Source of the DNA: DAOTWA01 sp034435955
GTDB taxonomy: Bacteria > Chloroflexota > Anaerolineae > Anaerolineales > Anaerolineaceae
Assembly: GCA_034435955.1 (NCBI GenBank)
Contig: DAOTWA010000081.1
Location: 1-46,058 of the forward strand
DNA length: 46,058 nucleotides
Direction: 5' to 3'
The position numbers and the translations under genes were made by a program. A model generated the notes under the pieces. The model was not told where the DNA came from. It searched no databases and saw only the letters and a program-made list of their open reading frames with translations. This document shows, in pieces, positions 34,174 to 41,742 of the stretch (the stretch's first letter is position 1; the number at the start of each line of letters is the position of its first letter).

Positions 34174-35133
34174 ATGGATTACAAACGTCTAGAATTGCTG
34201 GCACAGGTAGCTAGCCTGTATTACGAAAGCGGGCTTACCCAGCAGCAGATCGCGGTCAAGCTGGGTTATTCGCGCTCGATGATCTCGCGGCTGCTGACCG
34301 AAGCGCACGACGCCGGGGTGGTCGAAATTCACATCCATTATCCCCTGGAGCGTTGCCCGGGCCTGGAGCGCATCCTCCAGCAAAGGTTAGGATTGCAGGT
34401 GGTGCAGGTATTAGCGCGAGGCTCGCTAACCTATGAGCAGATGCTGCGCCGGCTGGGACTGCTGGCCTCGCGGCTGATCGAGACGCTTATCGAGGAGGGT
34501 ATGGTGGTTGGGGTCTCGTGGGGCAGCGCCCTGCGCGAAACCGTCAACGCCATGCAGCCGAAGTCCTATTCGGACGTCAAGGTCGTTCAGATCATCGGAG
34601 CTTTGGACACCCCCGATCCGGAGAGCGACGGGCCGGACCTGGCCCGCAACCTGGCCCGCCTGCTCGGCGGGCAGTATCTTACCATGCCCGCGCCCCTGAT
34701 CGTGGAAAGCCCGGCCGCACGTGAAGCCCTGCTGAACGATCCGCGGGTGCGCAAAGTGCTCGCCCTCGCCAGCCAGATGACCATCGCCCTGATGGGCATC
34801 GGCTCGATTGAACCGAACTGGTCCAGCCTGCTGCGGGCAGGCTATATCACCCGCGACAAACTGGCCGAACTGGCCGCCATGGGAGCCGTCGGCGATGTGT
34901 GCGCCATACACTTCAATATGGATGGGCAGATTCTAAATGACCCGCTGTGCAACCGCCGCGTCGGCATCAGCGTGGACAATTTGTTGCCGGTGCCGATCAA
35001 GCTTGGCATCGCCGGCGGCGAAGGCAAGATCGCACCGATCGTGGGCGCCTGCCGGGCCGGAATGGTCAATCATCTGGTCACTGACGAGGTTGCCGCGCTC
35101 GGCGCTATCCGACTATTAGAAGGAGTCGATTAA
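34174..35133 (+). CDS. SorC-family sugar-binding transcriptional regulator
   Basis: A 319-residue regulator. An N-terminal helix-turn-helix is at about residues 17-45 (LTQQQIAVKLGYSRSMISRLL), followed by the SorC/DeoR-like effector domain with VGVSWGSALRETVNAM, GALDTP and ALMGIGSIEPNWSS, plus the C-terminal VGDVCAIHFNMDG and IAGGEGKIAPIVGACR blocks. Members bind phosphorylated sugars and control the neighbouring catabolic genes. It is the first gene of a same-strand series with the dehydrogenase genes (five bases to the next start) and PTS genes, so those are its probable targets. Its own promoter carries a palindrome on the -35 element. Confidence 0.92.
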   Translation: MDYKRLELLAQVASLYYESGLTQQQIAVKLGYSRSMISRLLTEAHDAGVVEIHIHYPLERCPGLERILQQRLGLQVVQVLARGSLTYEQMLRRLGLLASRLIETLIEEGMVVGVSWGSALRETVNAMQPKSYSDVKVVQIIGALDTPDPESDGPDLARNLARLLGGQYLTMPAPLIVESPAAREALLNDPRVRKVLALASQMTIALMGIGSIEPNWSSLLRAGYITRDKLAELAAMGAVGDVCAIHFNMDGQILNDPLCNRRVGISVDNLLPVPIKLGIAGGEGKIAPIVGACRAGMVNHLVTDEVAALGAIRLLEGVD

Positions 35134-35138
35134 ATTTC

Positions 35139-36140
35139 ATGAGTGCCACGAAAAATGTCAATGTGGCGGCAGCCAGGCCGCAGTCGGTGCTGGAACGCAT
35201 GGGACCCGACCTGCCCCGCCAGATGCTGCAAGAGATGCTGCTCATCCGGTCGTTTGAGGAGAAGGCCGAAGAGCTGTACGCGCTCGGTAAGGTGCACGGC
35301 ACGATGCACCTCTCGATCGGTCAGGAAGCCGTGGCAGCCGGCGCTTCGCACGCTCTGCGCAAGGGTGACTACTTGCTCAATCATCACCGCGGCCATGGCC
35401 ACTGCATCGCCTGGGGCAGCGACCCAAATTTAATGATGGCCGAATTCCTGGGCAAGGAAAACGGCTATTGCCGGGGTCGCGGTGGCTCGATGCACATCGC
35501 CAACATAGAGGCCAATAACCTGGGCGCCAACGGCATCGTCGGTGGCGGCCTGCCCATCGCCGTGGGCGTTGGTCTGAGTATTAAGCTGCGCAAGACTGAT
35601 CAGGTGGTCCTCTCCTTGTTTGGCGATGGAGCCGCCAACGAAGGCGCCTTCCACGAATCGCTCAACATGGCCAGCATCTGGGACCTGCCGATTATTTACC
35701 TTTGCGAGAACAATCAATACGCCATGTCCATGCCCGTACAGCGCTCGATGAAAGTCGAGCGGATCAGCGAGAGGGCAGCGGCCTACGGTATGCCCGGTGT
35801 AACGGTGGACGGCAACGAGGTGACCGAAGTGTACCAGGCAGTGGCCGAGGCTGCCGAACGCGCCCGCCGCGGGAATGGCCCTACCCTGTTGGAAGCGGTC
35901 ACCTATCGCTGGCGAGGACATTCCAAGAGCGACCGCCAGGTTTACCGCACGCGCGATGAGGTCAAGCAGTGGATGAAGCGTGACCCGATCCTGCGCTTCG
36001 CTGCCCTGCTGGGCGTTGACGACCAGGAACTCGAGCGTTTGCGCGCGGAGGCCAAACGGCGCATCGATGAGGCAGTGGCTTTCGCCGAAGCCAGCCCCGA
36101 ACCGGATGTAAGCACCATTCTGGAGGGTGTCTATGCGTGA
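35139..36140 (+). CDS. pdhA: 2-oxo acid (pyruvate/acetoin-type) dehydrogenase E1 alpha subunit
   Basis: A 333-residue thiamine-diphosphate enzyme subunit. The cofactor motif begins at GDG 162-164 (LFGDGAANEGAFHESLNMA) and ends at ENN 190-192. The region NHHRGHGHCIAWG contains the conserved active-site histidines. Together with E1 beta it decarboxylates a 2-oxo acid and passes the acyl group to lipoyl-E2. By length and the separate alpha/beta genes it could serve pyruvate, acetoin or branched-chain oxo acids. The PTS context favours pyruvate, by inference. GAAGGAG precedes the ATG, and its stop overlaps the E1 beta start by eight bases. Confidence 0.88.
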   Translation: MSATKNVNVAAARPQSVLERMGPDLPRQMLQEMLLIRSFEEKAEELYALGKVHGTMHLSIGQEAVAAGASHALRKGDYLLNHHRGHGHCIAWGSDPNLMMAEFLGKENGYCRGRGGSMHIANIEANNLGANGIVGGGLPIAVGVGLSIKLRKTDQVVLSLFGDGAANEGAFHESLNMASIWDLPIIYLCENNQYAMSMPVQRSMKVERISERAAAYGMPGVTVDGNEVTEVYQAVAEAAERARRGNGPTLLEAVTYRWRGHSKSDRQVYRTRDEVKQWMKRDPILRFAALLGVDDQELERLRAEAKRRIDEAVAFAEASPEPDVSTILEGVYA

Positions 36141-37119
36141 GCTGACCTACGCAGAAGCGCTGCGGGAAGGCCTGCGCCAGGCGATGATGGCCGACCCTTC
36201 GGTCTTCCTGATCGGCGAGGACATCGGGCGCTATGGTGGAGCCTTCGGCGTCACCGCCGGGTTGATCGACGAATTCGGCGGCGAACGGGTGATTGACACC
36301 CCCATCTCGGAGGCAGGGATCGCCGGGGCCTGCATCGGTTCGGCGCTGACCGGCATGCGCCCTGTGGGCGAGATCCAGTTCATGGATTTCGTTACCCTGA
36401 GCATGGAGCAAATCGTGCTGCAGGCTGCCAAGATCCGTTTCATGTTTGGCGGCAAGGCATCCGTGCCAATGGTGCTGCGCATGCCTGCAGGGGCGGGCAC
36501 CGGTGCTGCAGCTCAGCATTCTGAAAGCCTGGAGAGCTGGTTTGTGCACGTCCCCGGCCTGAAGGTGGTGGCGCCCAGCAGCCCTTACGACGCCAAAGGA
36601 CTGCTTCTGGCATCCATTCAGGATGACAATCCGGTTATCTTCGTTGAGCACAAGCTTTTATATAAAGAAAAGGGCCCCGTTCCAGAGGAGATGTACACCC
36701 TGCCCCTCAGCCAGAGCCATGTGGTGCGCCAGGGCAGGCATTTGACCCTGGTGGCCACCTCGGCCATGGTGCCCCGTGCATTGGAAGCAGCCGAGCAGTT
36801 GGCCGCTGAAGGCATCGATGTCGAGGTGATCGACCCGCGCACCCTCAAGCCGCTGGACGACGCTCCCATCATAGAATCAGTAAAAAAGACCGGGAGGGCA
36901 TTGATCGTCCACGAGGCGGTAAAGACGGGTGGTTTTGGCGGCGAGATCGTAGCGCGCATCGTCGAAAGCGAAGCATTCGATTATCTGGAGGCACCGGTGC
37001 GCCGCCTGGCCTCCCTGGACATTCCGGTGCCGTACAACCGCACCCTGGAAGCAGCCATGGTGCCCCAGGTCGAAAACATCGCCGCCGAGGCCCGCAAGCT
37101 GGTCAAAGGGAAATACTGA
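36133..37119 (+). CDS. pdhB: 2-oxo acid dehydrogenase E1 beta subunit
   Basis: A 328-residue transketolase-like subunit. Family blocks are TYAEALREGLRQAM, FLIGEDIGRYGGAFGVTAGL with the TDP-activating Glu in GEDIG, DTPISEAGIAGACIGSALTG, QFMDFVTLSMEQI and the C-terminal HEAVKTGGFGGEI. It forms an alpha2-beta2 heterotetramer with the product of the gene before it. I chose ATG 36133 (GGAGG six bases upstream) over the GTG at 36127. The start lies inside the E1 alpha stop region and its own TGA overlaps the ATG of E2, so the three are translated together. Confidence 0.9.
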   Translation: MRELTYAEALREGLRQAMMADPSVFLIGEDIGRYGGAFGVTAGLIDEFGGERVIDTPISEAGIAGACIGSALTGMRPVGEIQFMDFVTLSMEQIVLQAAKIRFMFGGKASVPMVLRMPAGAGTGAAAQHSESLESWFVHVPGLKVVAPSSPYDAKGLLLASIQDDNPVIFVEHKLLYKEKGPVPEEMYTLPLSQSHVVRQGRHLTLVATSAMVPRALEAAEQLAAEGIDVEVIDPRTLKPLDDAPIIESVKKTGRALIVHEAVKTGGFGGEIVARIVESEAFDYLEAPVRRLASLDIPVPYNRTLEAAMVPQVENIAAEARKLVKGKY

Positions 37120-38489
37120 TGGCGAAAGAAGTCATCATGCCTAAATTCGGCTTCACCCAGGAGACCGCGGAGATCGTGCGCTGGATCCGTCGGGAGGGCG
37201 AGCGCGTGGACCAGGGCGATCCTCTGGCCGAGGTGACCACGGACAAGGTGAACATGGAAGTAGAGGCGCCGGCTGCTGGAGTATTGGCCGGCGTCCGTTA
37301 TAAAGAAGGTGACGTCGTACCGGTAACCGAGGTGATTGCCTACATACTCGCTCCGGGTGAGCAGCTCCCGGCGGGGGCCGCTCCAGCTCCGTCTCCTTCA
37401 GTGGAAAGCGCAACCGAAGCGGGCGACGGCGACCAGCGCCCGCACCGACTGGCCACGCCCGTCGCCCAGCAGGTGGCCCGCGAGAGGGGTGTGGATCTGA
37501 CCATGGTGGCAGGCAGCGGGCCAGGCGGACGGGTGATGCGCGCGGATGTGGAAAATTATCTGGCCGGTGCCGGCGGCAAAGTACGCGCTACCCCGGCCGC
37601 GCGGCGGGTCGCGCGCACGGAGGGCATCAACCTCACAGAGGTGGCCGGCAGTGGACCGCACGGACGGGTGCAGGCCGAGGACGTGCTGCGCCACCTGGCC
37701 AGCAAAGCCGGGCCGCAACCTCCTCCGCCGACCATCCAACCCGTGGGGGCTCCTGCCAGTGGGCAGCCTCAAGTCCTGCCGCTCAGTCCAACGCGCCGCA
37801 CGATCGCTGAGCGTATGCAGCGTAGCTTTCAGGAAGCGCCTCATATCTATCTGGAAGCCGACGTGGATGCCTCGGCCCTCGAGGAACTGCACCGCCGCGC
37901 CAACGCGCGCCTGGCGGAGAGCGCATCTCCTACCATGAAAGAAGCTGAGCAGCCGCTCAGACCGCGCGTCAGCATAACCGCTCTTCTGGTGCGCGCCGCC
38001 GCCTGGACGCTGACCCGCCACCCGCTCCTGAACAGTCGGCTGGATGGCGCCAATCTGCTCCTCCTGCCCGAGATAAATATCTCTGTGGCAGTGGCGACAG
38101 ATCATGGGCTGATCGCCCCAGTAGTACGCCAGGCCGACCGCAAGAGCGTCTCGCAGATCTCGGCTGAGCTCGCCGACCTGGCTGAGCGGGCGCGCCAGAG
38201 CCGCCTTCTGCCAGACGACGTCGCTGGCGGCACGTTCACCATCTCCAACCTGGGCATGTTTGGCGTGGACCGCTTCACCGCTATCATCAACCCGCCGCAA
38301 GTGGCCATTCTGGCGGTCGGCCGCATCCATCGCCAATTCGTGCCCGACGAGCAAGACCAACCCGTGCTGCGCCCAATCCTGCCGCTCACCCTGGGCGCCG
38401 ATCACCGCGTGGTGGATGGCGCGGACGCAGCCCGTTTCCTGGCGGATTTGCGTGAGTGTCTGGAGCATCCTGAGATCATGGTGATTTAA
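37119..38489 (+). CDS. pdhC: Dihydrolipoamide acyltransferase (E2) with two subunit-binding domains
   Basis: A 456-residue E2 core protein. Residues 1-78 form one lipoyl domain with Lys43 (EVTTDKVNMEVEAP) as the lipoylation site. Two peripheral-subunit-binding domains follow, at about 109-148 and 154-194, sharing ATP.A..VAR..GI/VDLT.VAGSGP.GRV; most E2 proteins have only one. After a Pro-rich linker comes the catalytic domain (about 220-456) with the acyltransferase motif DHRVVDG (His429, Asp433). It transfers the acyl group to CoA. No E3 gene is in the window. Its ATG overlaps the E1 beta stop. A gap of 159 bases separates it from the PTS genes; that gap holds one ATTCACA half-site (38571-38577). 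Confidence 0.92.
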   Translation: MAKEVIMPKFGFTQETAEIVRWIRREGERVDQGDPLAEVTTDKVNMEVEAPAAGVLAGVRYKEGDVVPVTEVIAYILAPGEQLPAGAAPAPSPSVESATEAGDGDQRPHRLATPVAQQVARERGVDLTMVAGSGPGGRVMRADVENYLAGAGGKVRATPAARRVARTEGINLTEVAGSGPHGRVQAEDVLRHLASKAGPQPPPPTIQPVGAPASGQPQVLPLSPTRRTIAERMQRSFQEAPHIYLEADVDASALEELHRRANARLAESASPTMKEAEQPLRPRVSITALLVRAAAWTLTRHPLLNSRLDGANLLLLPEINISVAVATDHGLIAPVVRQADRKSVSQISAELADLAERARQSRLLPDDVAGGTFTISNLGMFGVDRFTAIINPPQVAILAVGRIHRQFVPDEQDQPVLRPILPLTLGADHRVVDGADAARFLADLRECLEHPEIMVI

Positions 38490-38648
38490 AAGCAGGACAG
38501 AATCGCGGTTGCTGGTTTGGGGTTACTTTTTATGGGCTTTCCCACCCGCGAATCGCCCGAATGCAATAAAATTCACAATAAGCTCCGGGCGGCCCAGCGG
38601 GATGGAAAAGCCAGGCAGGACACAATAAATAAAACAGGATCTGATCCA

Positions 38649-39143
38649 ATGAGCATTGCTCTAGGGGATATGCTCGTTCCCGAAGCAATCTGCGTTCAAT
38701 ACCCGGCGCGTGACGCGCGCGAAGTCATCATCCACCTGGGTAACCTGCTGTACGAGGCTGGCTACGTCAAAGACACCTTCGTAGACGCAGCCCTGGCGCG
38801 GGAAGCAGCCATGCCGACCGGCTTGCCTCTGGCGGGGGACGACAATGCCGCGATGCCCCATACCGATATCGAGCATGTCATTCGGCCAGGCGTGGCATTG
38901 GCTACGCTCCAGCGTCCCGTTATCTTTCACAACATGGTCTCCCCCGAAGAGGAGGTGCCGGTGCGTCTGGTCTTCCTGTTAGCGCTGGATCAACCCAAGT
39001 CCCAGATCGAGATGCTGCAGCAGGTGGCTGGCGTCCTGCAGGATGCGCAATTGGTCGCATCGCTGCTTGCGGCTAAAGATAAGGCCGAGGTGCGCGCCAT
39101 CCTGACGGACCATGAAACCAGAACGGAGCATTCACTCACATAG
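38649..39143 (+). CDS. PTS system EIIA component (fructose/galactitol class)
   Basis: A 164-residue cytoplasmic phosphocarrier. The phosphorylated histidine is His71 in AAMPHTDIEHV, which follows the family pattern of a Pro-His after a small-residue stretch. ALAREAAMPTGLPL earlier is typical for GatA-type IIA proteins. It takes phosphate from HPr and passes it to IIB. I chose ATG 38649 with AGGA about ten bases ahead; the longer frame from 38517 adds 44 low-quality residues. IIB follows after 12 bases and IIC after that, so a complete transporter is encoded. Confidence 0.9.
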   Translation: MSIALGDMLVPEAICVQYPARDAREVIIHLGNLLYEAGYVKDTFVDAALAREAAMPTGLPLAGDDNAAMPHTDIEHVIRPGVALATLQRPVIFHNMVSPEEEVPVRLVFLLALDQPKSQIEMLQQVAGVLQDAQLVASLLAAKDKAEVRAILTDHETRTEHSLT

Positions 39144-39155
39144 GAGGAAAAAGGT

Positions 39156-39446
39156 ATGTCGACGAAACCGAAAGTTGTCCTCGTGGCGTGCGGCACGGCG
39201 ATCGCCACATCCACCGTGGTGGCCAAGGCCATCGAGGAGGCTCTAAAACAGGCAGGCATTGTCGCATCGATTCGGCAGTGCAAAGCGGCCGAAGTGCCGA
39301 ATTATTCAAAGGATGCGGATCTGGTTGTGACGACCACCCCAGTCCGCACAGAAAAAAATATCCCGGTGATCCAGACTCTGGCCTTTTTGACCGGGGTAGG
39401 AAAGGAGGCGGTTATCAAACAGATCATCGACGTACTCAAAGCTTGA
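39156..39446 (+). CDS. PTS system EIIB component, galactitol type
   Basis: A 96-residue protein with the IIB fold. The phospho-accepting Cys12 lies in VLVACGTAIATSTVVAKAIEE, as in GatB and SgcB. It receives phosphate from IIA and transfers it to the sugar during transport by IIC. The rest (DLVVTTTPV, IPVIQTLAFLTGVGK) fits the family. AGGAGGAAAAAGGT stands ahead of the ATG. Length is standard. Confidence 0.92.
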   Translation: MSTKPKVVLVACGTAIATSTVVAKAIEEALKQAGIVASIRQCKAAEVPNYSKDADLVVTTTPVRTEKNIPVIQTLAFLTGVGKEAVIKQIIDVLKA

Positions 39447-39529
39447 GGAGAAATGCAGAAAAATCGCTCGTGGTTGATCTTACCCCCATCCAATTTCATT
39501 CATCTGACCTCTTTTAAGGAGAGACCACT

Positions 39530-40927
39530 ATGATTGCGATACTTCAAGGCATTAAATCCGTGTTCGACGCTCTGGGAGCCACCGTAATGCTGCCTATCAT
39601 CATCTTCTTCCTGGCGTGGTTCCTGGGCGCCAAGCCCGGCAAGGCTTTCCGTGCGGGCATTACGATCGGCATCGCTTTCGTCGGCATCAACCTCGTCATC
39701 GGACTGATGTTCTCCAACCTGAGCGATGTAGCCCAGGCCATGGTCAAGAATACCGGCATCGAGCGCAATGTGGTGGACGTGGGCTGGCCTTCTGCGGCGG
39801 CCATCGCCTTTGGCTCGCAGGTCGGCCTGTGGGTGATCCCCCTGACCCTGATCGTGAACATCATCCTGCTGGTCTTGCGCATCACCAAAACACTGGACAT
39901 CGACGTGTGGAACTACTGGCACTTCGCCTTCATCGGCTCGCTGATCGTCGCCTTGACCGGCAACCTGGTGTACGGACTGATCGCCGCGGCGGTCGCCGCT
40001 GTCCTGGCCCTGTTCCTGGCCGACTGGACAGCCAAGGCCGTGCAGAACTTCTACAACTTACCAGGCATCTCCTTCCCGCACCTGACCTCTGCGCCAGCAG
40101 TCCCCTTCGCCATCGCGGTAAACTGGCTGGTCGAGAAGATCCCCGGATTGCGCGACGTTGAGGCCGACCCCGAGACCATCCAGAAACGCTTCGGCGTGTG
40201 GGGCGAGCCCGTCGTTCTGGGGCTGCTGATCGGCCTCATCCTGGGCATCCTGGGCTACTACAACGCCGGTTCGTGGACGACGGTGGCCACCAAGGTACTG
40301 GGGGTGGCCATCAACCTGGCGGCGGTCATGCTGCTGCTGCCCCGTATGGTCGCCATCCTGATGGAAGGCCTGATCCCCGTGTCCGAAGCGGCGCGTGAGT
40401 ACATGCAGAAGCGCGCCCGCCCCGGCGAAGAGGTGTACATCGGCCTGGATTCGGCCATCCTGATCGGACACCCGGCAGCCATCTCCAGCGCCCTGGTGCT
40501 GGTGCCCATCGCCATTTTGCTCAGCATCATCCTGCCCGGCAACCGCGTCATCCTCTTCGCTGACCTGGCGGTCATCCCATTCGTGATTGCCATGTGCGCG
40601 CCCTTGATGCGCGGGAACATCGTGCGTATCATTCTCGCTGGCACGGTAATTCTGGGCATCGGCTTCTACATCTCGACATCCATGGCGCCGCTCTTCACTC
40701 AGACGGCCGTGGCGGCCGGCTTCAAGATCCCTGCAGGGGCGACTTATATCACCAGCATCGCCGACGGCTTCTTGTGGGTTCCGTGGCTGTTCGTCACCCT
40801 TGCCCGCTTCCTGAGCATCATCGGCGTGCTGGTCATCCTGGCTCTGATAGCAGTGGCCATATACTTCTTCAAGCGCAATGAGAAAGCCTGGGAAGTGATA
40901 GCTGGTGCGCCGGCCAGCGCCGACTGA
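39530..40927 (+). CDS. PTS system EIIC component, galactitol (GatC) type
   Basis: A 465-residue membrane permease with about ten to twelve hydrophobic segments. GatC-family blocks include the opening FDALGATVMLPIIIFFLAWF, SFPHLTSAPAVPFAIAVNWL near the middle and ISSALVLVPIAILLSIILPGN. It moves the sugar or polyol and supports its phosphorylation by IIB. The substrate cannot be fixed: galactitol, arabitol, ribitol or a related polyol are all possible, and no polyol-phosphate dehydrogenase or aldolase gene is nearby. AAGGAGAGACCACT lies before the ATG. The gene ends before a 12-bp hairpin terminator. Confidence 0.92.
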   Translation: MIAILQGIKSVFDALGATVMLPIIIFFLAWFLGAKPGKAFRAGITIGIAFVGINLVIGLMFSNLSDVAQAMVKNTGIERNVVDVGWPSAAAIAFGSQVGLWVIPLTLIVNIILLVLRITKTLDIDVWNYWHFAFIGSLIVALTGNLVYGLIAAAVAAVLALFLADWTAKAVQNFYNLPGISFPHLTSAPAVPFAIAVNWLVEKIPGLRDVEADPETIQKRFGVWGEPVVLGLLIGLILGILGYYNAGSWTTVATKVLGVAINLAAVMLLLPRMVAILMEGLIPVSEAAREYMQKRARPGEEVYIGLDSAILIGHPAAISSALVLVPIAILLSIILPGNRVILFADLAVIPFVIAMCAPLMRGNIVRIILAGTVILGIGFYISTSMAPLFTQTAVAAGFKIPAGATYITSIADGFLWVPWLFVTLARFLSIIGVLVILALIAVAIYFFKRNEKAWEVIAGAPASAD

Positions 40928-40965
40928 GCTTGGTTTGCTATGTTGTCGCTATAAGTCAGTATGGA

Positions 40966-41000
40966 CAGGAGCGGCCTAAAGGCTCAGGCCGCTCCTGTTT
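40966..41000 (+). terminator. Hairpin terminator after PTS IIC
   Basis: CAGGAGCGGCCT (40966-40977) pairs perfectly with AGGCCGCTCCTG (40986-40997), 12 pairs with an eight-base loop, then TTT. The short U-tract may allow partial read-through into the next genes. Confidence 0.75.
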
Positions 41001-41015
41001 GCCGGGGGCGCTACG

Positions 41016-41408
41016 ATGAATTTCCTGGTCGAGTTCCTGCGCGGGATGCTGGGGGGATTGGGCAGCAGAGCACTGGATTTTTACATCCAATATAGTTTCC
41101 CGATCAATGGCCTGGTCCTGGTGTATGCCATCCTGGTGATCGGCGCGCGGCGCAGCTACGCGGCATCGCGCGCAGCCTTGTTGAAAGCACTGATCCCCCG
41201 CTACGCCGCTTACATCAAGGAAAAGAAACGCGAACAGTTACGCCGCGCGCTGGGACGCATCGACATCCCCTGGCAGACCGCCCTCGACGCAACGCGCTTT
41301 CCCCTAATCACCGCACCAGGGGGATTGTGGGTTTACCCGCGTACGATGAAGACGCTCCAGCGTTTGTTCAATCCCGATCGGCTCACCGATGAATTATTGA
41401 AGGGATGA
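41016..41408 (+). CDS. Small protein of unknown function with one membrane segment
   Basis: A 130-residue protein. One hydrophobic segment runs from about residue 26 to 45 (YSFPINGLVLVYAILVIG), followed by a basic, helical region (YIKEKKREQLRRALGRIDIPWQ) and a C-terminal part with FPLITAPGGLWVYPRTMKTL. I recognise no family. It lies between PTS IIC and HPr on the same strand, downstream of a terminator and upstream of a possible HPr promoter (TTGAAG 41397-41402, TATGAT 41421-41426). Its place suggests, but does not prove, a role connected with the PTS. Confidence 0.65.
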   Translation: MNFLVEFLRGMLGGLGSRALDFYIQYSFPINGLVLVYAILVIGARRSYAASRAALLKALIPRYAAYIKEKKREQLRRALGRIDIPWQTALDATRFPLITAPGGLWVYPRTMKTLQRLFNPDRLTDELLKG

Positions 41409-41466
41409 GCAGGTTGGGTGTATGATCAATTAATTCCAAACATCCATCTACAGAGGCTCCCGCAGC

Positions 41467-41742
41467 ATGATTAAGCTCCATTTGAAGGTGATTAACGCCG
41501 TTGGATTACACGCCCGCCCGGCTGCAATCTTTGTCCGCGAGGCGGCTAAGTTCAAGTCTACCATTAGGGTCTGCAACGCCACTACCGACCGTAAGTGGGC
41601 GGACGCCAAGAGCATCCTCGGCGTGCTCACACTGGGTGTGGAGAAAGACCACGAAATCGACCTGGAAATCGACGGCCCAGACGAGGAATTGGCGGCCAGC
41701 CGCCTGAAGGGCTTGATCGAAAGCGACTTTAGCGGAGCGTGA
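41467..41742 (+). CDS. ptsH: Phosphocarrier protein HPr
   Basis: A 91-residue HPr. The active-site His15 is in NAVGLHARPAA and is phosphorylated by Enzyme I. The regulatory serine region ADAKSILGVLTLG (Ser49) is also intact, so HPr kinase control as in Gram-positive bacteria is possible. No hprK is in the window. It donates phosphate to IIA. Its stop codon is overlapped by a GTG that can start Enzyme I. Confidence 0.95.
   Translation: MIKLHLKVINAVGLHARPAAIFVREAAKFKSTIRVCNATTDRKWADAKSILGVLTLGVEKDHEIDLEIDGPDEELAASRLKGLIESDFSGA

Noticed and set aside
37398..38468. A 356-codon open frame on the minus strand
   Set aside because: It is antisense to the E2 gene and shows no known domain.
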